A stretch of DNA of 64,000 nucleotides from Muriicola marianensis (GTDB lineage: Bacteria; Bacteroidota; Bacteroidia; Flavobacteriales; Flavobacteriaceae): assembly GCF_014638095.1 (NCBI RefSeq), contig NZ_BMFH01000001.1, positions 1,869,227 to 1,933,226 of the forward strand, written 5' to 3'. The notes under the pieces are model-generated. The model was not told the DNA's origin, ran no database searches, and saw only the letters and a program-made list of their open reading frames with translations. The position numbers were made by a program, and so were the translations under genes. Within the stretch, counting starts at the first letter, position 1. Each line of letters opens with the position of its first letter. Shown here one piece after another: positions 32,668 through 41,286 of the stretch.

Positions 32668-33729
32668 ATGAAGAAGGAAAGTGCGAATATTAAGGTAGGG
32701 ATCTCGGTGGGAGACCTCAACGGGATAGGGTGTGAAGTGATCCTGAAGACCTTCGAGGACAGCAGGATGCTCGAACTGTGTACCCCGGTCATTTTCGCTT
32801 CCAACAAAACCATTTCCCAGCAGAAGAATGACCTCGGGATGGATATCACCTTTCACGGGGTAGACCAGGCGGCCCACGCAATAGATGGTAAGATCAATGT
32901 CGTCAATGTGTGGAAGGAAACCCCGAACATCCAATACGGGGTACCCACCCCCGAAGCCGGAAAGTACGCCATACGCTCCCTGAAAGCTGCGGTCAGGGCC
33001 CTCAAAAATGAAGAGATTGATTTATTGGTCACGGCCCCTATCAACAAAAAGAACATACAGTCAGACGAATTCAATTTTCCCGGACATACGGACTACCTGG
33101 CTCGTGAGCTGGGGGGCGAGAGCCTGATGTTCATGGTTACAGACAGCCTTAAAGTGGGGCTGCTAACAGACCATGTGGCCGTTAAGGATGTGGTCAGCAA
33201 TATCAGCAGGGAACGGATCAGGGAAAAGATACTGACCATCGAAAAAAGCCTTAAAATGGATTTCGGGATTCGGAGACCCCGGATAGCGATGCTGGGTATC
33301 AATCCCCACAGCGGAGATGACGGGGTGATTGGGAAGGAAGACGACGAGGTGCTGAGACCTGTGATCCGCGAGATGACCGAACAGGGCAAATTGGTCTTTG
33401 GCCCTTATGCGGCGGACAGTTTTTTTGGTTCGGATACTTACAAACAATTCGATGCCATCCTCGCCGCTTACCACGATCAGGGGCTGATCCCATTCAAGAC
33501 ACTTTCCTTCGGGCAGGGGGTGAATTTCACTGCCGGCCTAAACAGGGTCAGGACCTCACCAGATCACGGAACTGCATATGAAATAGCGGGAAAAGGAAAG
33601 GCAGACCCCGGATCTTTTAAGGAAGCTGTATTCACGGGTATCTCCATCTACAGGAACAGGGATGAATACAAGGAGATCTCCAGTAACCCCCTGAAAAGAC
33701 AAAAAGCAAAGGCTTCACAGGGAGCTTGA
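32668..33729 (+). CDS. pdxA: 4-hydroxythreonine-4-phosphate dehydrogenase
   Basis: The 353-residue protein has the PdxA signatures GISVGDLNGIGCEV, PGHTDYL and AAYHDQGLIPFK, with a metal-binding His in each of the latter two, and ends with RTSPDHGTAYEIAGKGKADP. It oxidises 4-phosphohydroxy-L-threonine using NAD in the deoxyxylulose-dependent route to pyridoxal phosphate. It is followed after 104 bases by the DUF177-rpmF genes, which have their own promoter. Length is normal. Confidence 0.95.
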   Translation: MKKESANIKVGISVGDLNGIGCEVILKTFEDSRMLELCTPVIFASNKTISQQKNDLGMDITFHGVDQAAHAIDGKINVVNVWKETPNIQYGVPTPEAGKYAIRSLKAAVRALKNEEIDLLVTAPINKKNIQSDEFNFPGHTDYLARELGGESLMFMVTDSLKVGLLTDHVAVKDVVSNISRERIREKILTIEKSLKMDFGIRRPRIAMLGINPHSGDDGVIGKEDDEVLRPVIREMTEQGKLVFGPYAADSFFGSDTYKQFDAILAAYHDQGLIPFKTLSFGQGVNFTAGLNRVRTSPDHGTAYEIAGKGKADPGSFKEAVFTGISIYRNRDEYKEISSNPLKRQKAKASQGA

Positions 33730-33780
33730 TGGATTTTGGGCTGAATATGCGTGTAAAGCCCTAAATAATTGAGAAATAGG

Positions 33781-33810
33781 TTTGCTATTGGCAAAAAAAA
33801 AGTATCTTTG
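33781..33810 (+). promoter_or_regulatory. Bacteroidetes-type promoter of the DUF177-rpmF unit
   Basis: TTTG at 33781-33784 (-33) and TATCTTTG at 33803-33810 (-7) are separated by 18 bases, close to the Bacteroidetes consensus TTTG-N19-TAnnTTTG. Transcription should start near 33817, close to the gene at 33834. Confidence 0.8.
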
Positions 33811-33833
33811 CACGCCTTAAACGATTGTACACA

Positions 33834-34367
33834 ATGACGACGCATAAGGAATTTACAATTCCTTTTTCAGGACTAAAGTTGGGGGCGCACACGTTTGAGT
33901 ATCAGATTGATAATACGTTCTTTGAGTCTTTTGAGTATGTTGAGTTCAACGCAGCGGATATCGTAGTAGAGGTCGACTTTAATAAGACGAGTACGGTGAT
34001 GGAGCTCGAAATGAAGGCCCGTGGTACTGTAAACGTCGCTTGCGACCTGACGAATGAACCCTTTGACCAGGAAGTGACTGCTTCCCTGCCCTTGGTGGTG
34101 AAATTCGGGGATGACTACAACGACGAGGATGATGAGATCCTGGTAATCCCTCACGGGGAGCACCAATTCAACATCGCCCAGTACGTCTATGAAATGCTGG
34201 TACTGGCTGTTCCTCAAAAACGAGTACATCCCGGTGTGAAAGACGGGTCGCTGAAATCCGAGGCCCTGAAAAAGCTCAGGGAATTACAACCAAAAGAATC
34301 GAAGACTGATAAAGATAATACGGATCCCCGATGGGATGCATTAAAAGATTTACTAACGGATAAATAA
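33834..34367 (+). CDS. DUF177 (YceD-like) protein
   Basis: The 177-residue protein has the DUF177 pattern, [18 protein letters not shown] followed by an acidic stretch and the C-terminal LRELQ helix. It lacks the usual CxxC knot often seen in this family. DUF177 genes nearly always precede rpmF, as here (8 bases), and the family has been linked to ribosome or rRNA biogenesis. ATG 33834 is used; a TTG nine bases earlier is possible. Confidence 0.9.
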   Translation: MTTHKEFTIPFSGLKLGAHTFEYQIDNTFFESFEYVEFNAADIVVEVDFNKTSTVMELEMKARGTVNVACDLTNEPFDQEVTASLPLVVKFGDDYNDEDDEILVIPHGEHQFNIAQYVYEMLVLAVPQKRVHPGVKDGSLKSEALKKLRELQPKESKTDKDNTDPRWDALKDLLTDK

Positions 34368-34375
34368 GTTTCGCG

Positions 34376-34573
34376 ATGGCACATCCAAAGAGGAAAACCT
34401 CCAAAACCAGAAGAGACAAAAGAAGGACACATTATAAAGCTGTGGCACCCACACTGGCAAAAGACCCAACCACAGGGGAAATGCATTTGTACCACAGGGC
34501 CCACTGGCACGAAGGTAAATTGTACTATCGCGGCCAGGTGCTGATCGACAAAGCAGAGGAAGCTTCAGCCTAA
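34376..34573 (+). CDS. rpmF: 50S ribosomal protein L32
   Basis: The 65-residue basic protein begins [20 protein letters not shown] and continues with a conserved [18 protein letters not shown]. It is the small zinc-independent type of L32, placed in the usual DUF177-rpmF order. A terminator follows 20 bases later. Confidence 0.97.
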   Translation: MAHPKRKTSKTRRDKRRTHYKAVAPTLAKDPTTGEMHLYHRAHWHEGKLYYRGQVLIDKAEEASA

Positions 34574-34593
34574 GTTCTCTCTGAACAGATAAG

Positions 34594-34617
34594 ACTCCCA
34601 TTCTGATAAATGGGAGT
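34594..34617 (+). terminator. Rho-independent terminator after rpmF
   Basis: A 9-bp stem ACTCCCATT/AATGGGAGT with a 6-base loop precedes a run of T. It separates the ribosomal unit from fabH. Confidence 0.9.
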
Positions 34618-34741
34618 TTTTTTATGGCTGATCCACTCAAGTGCAAAAACCTCGTTATATGGGAAAAAGTCATAAAAAATCATTATTTTTCACAACTTTT
34701 GGAGCATTTTTAGAGGATTCCGATAAAAAACGCTTGATAGC

Positions 34742-35734
34742 ATGACCAAGATTACAGCAGCGATCACAGCTGTGGGGGCCTACGTGCCGGACTACAGATT
34801 GACCAACGAGATCCTCGAGACTATGGTGGACACCACCGACGAATGGATCACCACCCGCACGGGGATAAAAGAAAGAAGGATACTGAAGGACAAGGACAAG
34901 GGGACTTCGTATCTGGCGATCAAAGCTGCTGAAAACCTTCTGGAAAAATCGGGTGTAGACCCAAAAGAAATTGACCTGGTGCTGTTGGGGACCGCCACGC
35001 CCGACATGCCGGTAGCTTCCTCAGCGGTCTACGTCGCGACGAAGATAGGGGCAGTAAATGCATTTGCCTATGACATTCAGGCCGCCTGTTCCAATTTCCT
35101 GTACGGGATGTCAACAGCGGCTCGTTTCATCGAATCCGGAAAATATAAAAAAGTACTCCTCATAGGAGCGGATAAAATGTCCTCCATCCTCGATTACACA
35201 GACAGGACCACCTGTATCATCTTTGGAGATGGAGGGGGAGCGGTCCTGTTTGAACCCAATACGGAGGGATATGGCCTCCTGGATGAATACCTGAGGTCTG
35301 ATGGATCCGGACGGGAGTTTTTAAAGATCGATGCAGGGGGTTCCCTATTGCCTCCCTCAGAGGAGACAGTAAAGAACAAACAACATTACGTGTTCCAGGA
35401 CGGGAAGTCTGTTTTTAAGTTTGCGGTTTCCAATATGGCCGATGTGGCTGCCCGGATCATGGAGAGGAATAATCTCACCCATAGTGACGTCCAATGGCTG
35501 GTTCCCCATCAGGCGAATAAACGCATCATCGATGCGACAGCCAACCGAATGGGGCTTGAACCTTCCAAGGTGATGATGAATATTCAGCGGTACGGCAATA
35601 CGACCTCGGCAACCTTGCCGCTCCTGCTCAGCGATTATGAAAAGGAATTGAAAAAAGGAGACAACCTGGTCTTTGCTGCCTTTGGCGGCGGATTTACCTG
35701 GGGTGCCATATATTTAAAGTGGGCATATAACTAA
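34742..35734 (+). CDS. fabH: Beta-ketoacyl-ACP synthase III
   Basis: The 330-residue thiolase-fold enzyme has the catalytic Cys116 in DIQAACSNF, His in VPHQANKRI and Asn in YGNTTSAT, plus TTDEWITTRTGI near the start. It condenses an acyl-CoA with malonyl-ACP to begin fatty acid synthesis; in Bacteroidota branched primers are common. It lies next to accB and accC, giving a fatty-acid start unit. Confidence 0.96.
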   Translation: MTKITAAITAVGAYVPDYRLTNEILETMVDTTDEWITTRTGIKERRILKDKDKGTSYLAIKAAENLLEKSGVDPKEIDLVLLGTATPDMPVASSAVYVATKIGAVNAFAYDIQAACSNFLYGMSTAARFIESGKYKKVLLIGADKMSSILDYTDRTTCIIFGDGGGAVLFEPNTEGYGLLDEYLRSDGSGREFLKIDAGGSLLPPSEETVKNKQHYVFQDGKSVFKFAVSNMADVAARIMERNNLTHSDVQWLVPHQANKRIIDATANRMGLEPSKVMMNIQRYGNTTSATLPLLLSDYEKELKKGDNLVFAAFGGGFTWGAIYLKWAYN

Positions 35735-35759
35735 CGAGAACTAATCAAATACGAATTCC

Positions 35760-36242
35760 ATGGATATCAAAGAGATTCAAAGTTTAATCAAGTTTGTGGC
35801 TAAGTCAGGGGCCAGTGAGGTAAAACTGGAAACGGACGACATCAAGATCACAATCAAGACAGGGCCGTCAGGCACCGGTGCAGAGACTACTTACATCCAG
35901 CAGATCCCTGCTGCGGTTGCACAGGCTCCGGTTCAACAGGCACCTGCACCGGCTGCACCGGCCGCTGAAGCCGCGCCGGCGAAAAAGGAGGAAGACTCCA
36001 AGTACGTCACAATCAAATCGCCTATCATCGGCACATTCTACAGGAAACCTTCTCCTGATAAACCTGCTTTCGTGGAGGTTGGAGATACCGTCGGTGTTGG
36101 AGATGTGCTCTGTGTGATCGAAGCCATGAAACTCTTCAACGACATCGAATCCGAAGTTTCCGGTAAGATCGTGAAGGTCCTTGTGGAGGATTCTTCCCCG
36201 GTTGAATTCGATCAACCTTTATTCCTGGTAGACCCGTCCTAG
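35760..36242 (+). CDS. accB: Biotin carboxyl carrier protein of acetyl-CoA carboxylase
   Basis: The 160-residue protein has a charged helical head, an alanine/proline-rich flexible linker (about 48-75) and the biotinyl domain with VIEAMKLFN, Lys124 being the biotin site. It carries carboxyl groups from biotin carboxylase to the transferase. It lies 25 bases after fabH and 69 before accC, the usual order. The linker is of normal length. Confidence 0.96.
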   Translation: MDIKEIQSLIKFVAKSGASEVKLETDDIKITIKTGPSGTGAETTYIQQIPAAVAQAPVQQAPAPAAPAAEAAPAKKEEDSKYVTIKSPIIGTFYRKPSPDKPAFVEVGDTVGVGDVLCVIEAMKLFNDIESEVSGKIVKVLVEDSSPVEFDQPLFLVDPS

Positions 36243-36311
36243 TTTTTGTACTAAGGCCAACTCCCGCTGAGGAGTGCTGACTAACCAGAAGTAATTCAAA
36301 CGTAGCTGAAT

Positions 36312-37667
36312 ATGTTTAAGAAAATACTTATTGCGAACAGAGGAGAGATCGCCCTCAGGATTATCCGTACCTGTAAAGAGATGGGGATCAAAACAGTGGC
36401 TGTGTATTCCAAGGCAGATGAGGAAAGCCTGCACGTTCGCTTCGCCGACGAGGCCGTTTGTATCGGCCCGGCACCCAGCAGCGAATCCTATCTCAAGATC
36501 CCGAATATCATCGCCGCTGCAGAGATCACCAATGCTGATGGGATACACCCTGGATATGGATTCCTGTCCGAAAACTCCAAATTCTCGAGGATCTGTGCAG
36601 AGCACGATATCAAGTTTATCGGGGCCACAGGGGAACAGATCGATAAAATGGGAGACAAGGCAACGGCCAAGGAAACCATGAGAAAGGCGGGAGTGCCATG
36701 CGTGCCCGGATCCGAAGGTATCCTTAAGGATGTGGCAGATGCGAAGAAGACAGCCAAAAAGATCGGGTATCCCGTTATGATCAAGGCCACAGCAGGTGGA
36801 GGAGGAAAAGGAATGCGCGCCGTGTGGAAGGAAGAAGACATGGAAGCCCATTTTACCAGTGCCGTAAAAGAGGCTACTGCAGCCTTCGGTAACGGAGGGA
36901 TGTACATGGAAAAGCTCATAGAAGAACCCCGCCATATCGAGATACAGGTTGTTGGAGATCAGTTTGGTAAGGCCTGTCACCTGTCTGAGCGGGATTGTTC
37001 CATCCAAAGACGTCACCAGAAACTCACCGAGGAGACCCCCTCTCCCTTTATGACCGACAAGCTAAGGGAAGAAATGGGGAAAGCAGCGATCAAGGCTGCC
37101 GAGTATATCAAATACGAAGGTGCGGGAACTATCGAATTCTTGGTAGACAAACACAGGAAATTCTACTTCATGGAGATGAATACCCGTATACAGGTGGAGC
37201 ACCCGATCACAGAACAGGTGGTCGACTACGACCTCATCAGGGAGCAGATCCTGGTAGCAGGGGGTGTTCCTATCTCCGGGAAGAACTATTATCCGAAGCT
37301 ACACTCCATTGAATGCCGGATCAACGCGGAAGACCCGTACAACGGTTTCAGGCCTTCTCCCGGCAAGATCACGACCCTGCATACCCCGGGAGGTCACGGA
37401 ATTCGGCTCGACACCCACGTGTACAGCGGGTATACCATTCCGCCCAATTACGATTCCATGATCGCGAAGCTGATCACCACTGCCCAGACAAGGGAAGAGG
37501 CGATTAACAAGATGAGGCGTGCCCTGGATGAATTTGTGATCGAGGGAATCAAAACTACGATCCCCTTCCACAGGCAGTTGATGGACCACCCTGATTATAT
37601 CGCCGGTAATTACACCACAAAATTCATGGAAGGGTTCAAGATGAATCCGGAACCAGAAAACAACTAA
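36312..37667 (+). CDS. accC: Acetyl-CoA carboxylase biotin carboxylase subunit
   Basis: The 451-residue ATP-grasp enzyme opens [19 protein letters not shown], has [11 protein letters not shown] as ATP loop, [14 protein letters not shown] at the metal site and [18 protein letters not shown] near the C-terminal domain. It carboxylates the biotin on AccB with bicarbonate and ATP, the first step of malonyl-CoA synthesis. It ends the fabH-accB-accC run with a terminator after 4 bases. Confidence 0.97.
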   Translation: MFKKILIANRGEIALRIIRTCKEMGIKTVAVYSKADEESLHVRFADEAVCIGPAPSSESYLKIPNIIAAAEITNADGIHPGYGFLSENSKFSRICAEHDIKFIGATGEQIDKMGDKATAKETMRKAGVPCVPGSEGILKDVADAKKTAKKIGYPVMIKATAGGGGKGMRAVWKEEDMEAHFTSAVKEATAAFGNGGMYMEKLIEEPRHIEIQVVGDQFGKACHLSERDCSIQRRHQKLTEETPSPFMTDKLREEMGKAAIKAAEYIKYEGAGTIEFLVDKHRKFYFMEMNTRIQVEHPITEQVVDYDLIREQILVAGGVPISGKNYYPKLHSIECRINAEDPYNGFRPSPGKITTLHTPGGHGIRLDTHVYSGYTIPPNYDSMIAKLITTAQTREEAINKMRRALDEFVIEGIKTTIPFHRQLMDHPDYIAGNYTTKFMEGFKMNPEPENN

Positions 37668-37671
37668 ATTG

Positions 37672-37693
37672 AACTCCGGCTTTGTCCGGAGTT
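37672..37693 (+). terminator. Rho-independent terminator after accC
   Basis: An 8-bp stem AACTCCGG/CCGGAGTT with a 6-base loop is followed by T5. Its end is only 4 bases from the start of the next gene. Confidence 0.85.
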
Positions 37694-37697
37694 TTTT

Positions 37698-38822
37698 ATG
37701 CCGATGAACCTCAGTCACTGGGAGTACGATACTTGGTTTAAGGAGATCGATTTTACGATCGTAGGCAGTGGGATCGTAGGTCTTTCCTGTGCCCTTGAGT
37801 TAAGGAGGAAATTCCCTGACTCGAAGATCCTTATCATTGAAAAAGGCATACTCCCTCAGGGAGCGAGCACAAAGAATGCGGGATTTGCCTGTTTCGGGAG
37901 CATTTCAGAAGTGCTGGACGACCTTCGGACACACACCCCTGAAGAGGTCGCTGAACTTGTCCGCAAAAGATGGGAAGGGATACAATTGCTCAGGGCAACC
38001 GTAGGCGATCGCGCGATGGATTATCAGCAGTTAGGAGGGCATGAGCTCTTCCTGAAAAAGGATCACGAACTCTTTTTGGAATGCGAAGCAGCTCTCGAAA
38101 GGATCAATACCCTGCTGCAACCAGTGTTCGGTCAGCCCGCTTTTAAACTAAATCCCAACACGTTTGGTTTTCAGGGGATAGAGGCCTCAGTGATCACCAA
38201 TGAGCTGGAAGGGCAGATCCATACAGGGATGATGATGAATGCGCTGCTTTCCAAGGCACAGGCATCAGGGATACACCTGCTGAATGCCACGGAAGTCCTC
38301 GATTTTGAGGAATATGACGGGGCAGTACGTGTGTACCTGCGGGGCATGGACTTTACAACTAATAAACTACTGATAGCTACCAACGGTTTTGCGGGTAGAT
38401 GGACGGAGGACGTAAGGCCTGCAAGGGCACAGGTATTGGTCACCAAGCCTATTCCCGGATTAAAGATCAAGGGGACATTTCACCTGGATAAGGGGTATTA
38501 TTATTTCAGGAATGCAGGAGACAGGATTCTCCTTGGGGGAGGGCGAAACCTCGATTTCAAAGGGGAGGAGACGGAGGAGTTCGGCCTCACAGATAAGATA
38601 CAGGATCAGCTGCACACCCTTCTGAAAGAGGTTATACTTCCCGGAATTCCGTTCGAGGTAGACCGAAGGTGGAGTGGGATCATGGGGACGGGCCCTTTAA
38701 AAAAACCCATAGTGCTCAAAAGATCAGACCGTGTCGCCTTTGGGGTTCGGCTGGGGGGAATGGGGATCGCTATCGGAAGCAGTGTGGGCAAAGAACTGGC
38801 CGGCCTGGTGCAGGCTTCTTGA
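37698..38822 (+). CDS. FAD-dependent oxidoreductase of the DAO family
   Basis: The 374-residue protein has the dinucleotide-binding GxGxxG (FTIVGSGIVGLSCALELRR), then EKGILPQGASTKNAGF, and the C-terminal RLGGMGIAIGSSVG motif typical of D-amino-acid oxidase-like (DadA/SoxB/GlpD relative) enzymes. It should oxidise an amine or hydroxyl compound with FAD. No substrate can be assigned; the GntP-like permease 85 bases downstream suggests import of an organic acid or its relative. ATG 37698 lies right behind the accC terminator; ATG 37704 is an alternative. Confidence 0.85.
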   Translation: MPMNLSHWEYDTWFKEIDFTIVGSGIVGLSCALELRRKFPDSKILIIEKGILPQGASTKNAGFACFGSISEVLDDLRTHTPEEVAELVRKRWEGIQLLRATVGDRAMDYQQLGGHELFLKKDHELFLECEAALERINTLLQPVFGQPAFKLNPNTFGFQGIEASVITNELEGQIHTGMMMNALLSKAQASGIHLLNATEVLDFEEYDGAVRVYLRGMDFTTNKLLIATNGFAGRWTEDVRPARAQVLVTKPIPGLKIKGTFHLDKGYYYFRNAGDRILLGGGRNLDFKGEETEEFGLTDKIQDQLHTLLKEVILPGIPFEVDRRWSGIMGTGPLKKPIVLKRSDRVAFGVRLGGMGIAIGSSVGKELAGLVQAS

Positions 38823-38907
38823 CTTCCGGAATCCGTATCACAAGGCGAAGGTCTCCGAAAATATGTATTTTAGGAAGCAGTAATCAAAATTTACTCACCG
38901 GGAACCC

Positions 38908-40242
38908 GTGGAAATACTCTATCTGATCATTGCGGTAATTTGCATCGTCCTGCTGACTACCCGGCTTAAGGTTCATCCTTTTCTCGCCCTGTTGATCATT
39001 TCCATAGCCTATGGAATCTTTTCAGGTATGCCCCTGGAAGATATCGTCCTGGCCATCAATGAGGGATTTGGGGGGACTCTGGGGAAAATAGGATTGATTA
39101 TCGTCCTGGGGGTCATTATCGGCGCCTTCCTGGAACACACGGGAGGAGCCAGGACCATTGCCATGAAGGTACTGGGCCTGATCGGGAAAAAACGAATACC
39201 CCTTGCCATGGGGGCCATTGGCTATATCGTCTCAATCCCCGTCTTTGCAGACAGCGGCTTTATGCTGTTACATCCGCTGAATAAAGGCCTTAGCAAGAGG
39301 GCCGGGATCTCTCTGGCCGGAGCCGCCATTGCCCTGGGATTAGGGCTTATGGCCTCACATACCATGGTGCCTCCCACCCCGGGCCCTATCGCCGCGGCTG
39401 GGATCCTTCAGGCTAACCTCGGACTGGTCATCGCCCTCGGCATCCCCGTGAGCCTTATCGCCCTGACGGCAGGGATCTTTTTTGCCACGAAATACGCTTC
39501 CCGAACCTATATTAGCCCTGAGTCAGAAGAGGAACAAACCGAGGCCGTGGAAGAAGAAGTAAATGATGCTCCCGGTATCTGGAGATCGTCCCTGCCTATT
39601 GTCATCCCCATCCTCCTTATCGTCCTTAAGTCGGTTCTTTCCACAGGCGAAACAGAGACAGCCTCCTGGGTTTTCAGGGGGATCAGCTTTCTGGGTGAAC
39701 CTGTGATCGCCCTCCTGATAGGAGTTTTCCTATGTCTCTTCCTGCCAAAAAAGTTACACCTCGATATGCTCTCCTCCACGGGATGGGTGGGAAAGGCGAT
39801 CAAAGACGCGGCATCCATCCTGATGATCACGGGGGCCGGGGGGATCTTCGGCACCGTATTGCAGATGTCCGGGATCGCCGAATTACTCGGCCTTGCCCTG
39901 AAAGACCTGAACATGGGAATATTCCTTCCCTTTATACTGGCTGCGGCCCTGAAGACAGCACAGGGGTCCTCAACAGTGGCCCTGGTCACTACCGCATCTA
40001 TCCTGGCACCCATGATGACTTCCCTGGGGTACGAGTCTGAAATTCAGAAGGCGCTGGTCGTGGTGGCCATAGGCTCAGGTTCGGCCATGGTCTCCCATGC
40101 CAATGACAGCTTTTTCTGGGTGGTCACACAGATGAGCGGGATGAATGTAAAAACGGGATACAGATTATTTGGCCTGGGAACGGCTGTGCTCGGTATTACC
40201 GGAGCTGTGGCCGTTTTCATCGCCTCCCTGATCCTCACCTAG
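38908..40242 (+). CDS. GntP-family permease
   Basis: The 444-residue protein has about 12 hydrophobic helices and the GntP pattern: FLALLIISIAYGIFSG, FGGTLGKIGLIIVLGVIIGAFLE, IPVFADSGFMLLHPL and AMVSHANDSFFWVV. Family members are proton-driven carriers of gluconate or related sugar acids. A hydrophilic acidic loop (ESEEEQTEAVEEEV, about 207-220) is unusual. GTG is used as start at 38908. Its end overlaps the ABC gene end by 4 bases. Confidence 0.9.
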   Translation: MEILYLIIAVICIVLLTTRLKVHPFLALLIISIAYGIFSGMPLEDIVLAINEGFGGTLGKIGLIIVLGVIIGAFLEHTGGARTIAMKVLGLIGKKRIPLAMGAIGYIVSIPVFADSGFMLLHPLNKGLSKRAGISLAGAAIALGLGLMASHTMVPPTPGPIAAAGILQANLGLVIALGIPVSLIALTAGIFFATKYASRTYISPESEEEQTEAVEEEVNDAPGIWRSSLPIVIPILLIVLKSVLSTGETETASWVFRGISFLGEPVIALLIGVFLCLFLPKKLHLDMLSSTGWVGKAIKDAASILMITGAGGIFGTVLQMSGIAELLGLALKDLNMGIFLPFILAAALKTAQGSSTVALVTTASILAPMMTSLGYESEIQKALVVVAIGSGSAMVSHANDSFFWVVTQMSGMNVKTGYRLFGLGTAVLGITGAVAVFIASLILT

Positions 40243-41219
40243 GGAAGTTCTCTCAGGCGTTTGTTGATAGTTTCAATGGATACGTTCAGGTATACCTTTG
40301 CATCTGGTTTAAGGGGTTTTTCGGAATGAAAAAAGACCTTGCCGTCTTCGGTTTCTCCCTCCACCAGAAAATAACTTCCCATGGGATACAATCTCTTTAC
40401 CCGGGTCTTCAAACCAGAAGAATTGGCCACCTTGAATTCGTGCGCATAGACTATGATGTCTTTTTTCGCGTCACCATAGGGTTTTAGCAAGGTGATGGGA
40501 AGGATATTAGCCTCTCCAAACAGGCTGGCAACGTAGAAATTGGCGGGAGATTCGTATACTTTTTTCGTTTCTCCATTTGTGAGCAGGGTCCTGTCCTTAA
40601 GCACCAGGATGCGGTCTGCAAAGGGCAGGACATCCAGGTGGTCGTGGGATGCTGTGATGCAGGTGATCTTCTCCTCCTTCAGGTATTGGAAGAGGTTGCG
40701 CCTCAGGCTGCTCTTCCTGAAATTATCTATATGGCTGAAGGGCTCGTCCAGGAGCAATAGATCAGGCTTCTGGGCAAGTACCCTGGCAAGGGCTACCCGT
40801 TGCTGCTGTCCTCCGCTTAAATTCTTGACCATGTTTTTTGCCTCAGCTGTCAATTCGATCATCTCCAGCAAATCCTCAGTCCTTTCCTTTAGCCGTTCAG
40901 GGTAGAAAACTGAGAGGTATTCACTGATGTTCTCTGCCACTGTGGTATAGGGCATCAGGTCGAGTTCCTGGGAGAGGTACTTCATATAGGATTCCCCCGG
41001 GACGAGTTTGTACAGAGGGCCTCTTACCTCCTCCTGATTCCAGCTGATCTTTCCCTGGGAAGGGGTCAGTATTCCGTATATGAGCTTCAGAAGGGTGCTT
41101 TTCCCACATCCGCTTTCACCCATCACAGCGACGTGCTCTCCCTTCTCAACGGCGAAAGAGATATCTTCCAGGACGTCGGCGGTCTGGTAGGAAAAGGAGA
41201 GGGCCTCTACTTGCAGCAT
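40239..41219 (-). CDS. ABC transporter ATP-binding protein, orphan
   Basis: The 326-residue protein has Walker A GESGCGKST, signature LSGGQQQRVA, Walker B LLLLDEPF and an extra C-terminal domain (about 225-326) resembling the TOBE-like regulatory part of sugar- or ion-importer ATPases. No permease or binding protein is adjacent, so its partner is elsewhere. ATG 41219 is used; a GTG at 41240 would add 7 residues. It should drive import or export of an unknown compound. Confidence 0.88.
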   Translation of the reverse strand: MLQVEALSFSYQTADVLEDISFAVEKGEHVAVMGESGCGKSTLLKLIYGILTPSQGKISWNQEEVRGPLYKLVPGESYMKYLSQELDLMPYTTVAENISEYLSVFYPERLKERTEDLLEMIELTAEAKNMVKNLSGGQQQRVALARVLAQKPDLLLLDEPFSHIDNFRKSSLRRNLFQYLKEEKITCITASHDHLDVLPFADRILVLKDRTLLTNGETKKVYESPANFYVASLFGEANILPITLLKPYGDAKKDIIVYAHEFKVANSSGLKTRVKRLYPMGSYFLVEGETEDGKVFFHSEKPLKPDAKVYLNVSIETINKRLRELP

Positions 41220-41242
41220 ACGGGGGTATTTAGGGGACACAA

Positions 41243-41270
41243 AAAATCCGTCTCTGAAGAAACGGATTTT
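41243..41270 (-). terminator. Rho-independent terminator after the prolyl oligopeptidase gene
   Basis: A 9-bp stem AAAATCCGT/ACGGATTTT lies 16 bases after the peptidase stop on the minus strand, with T-run on the minus side. Confidence 0.85.
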
Positions 41271-41286
41271 TCATGCCAGCATCAGA

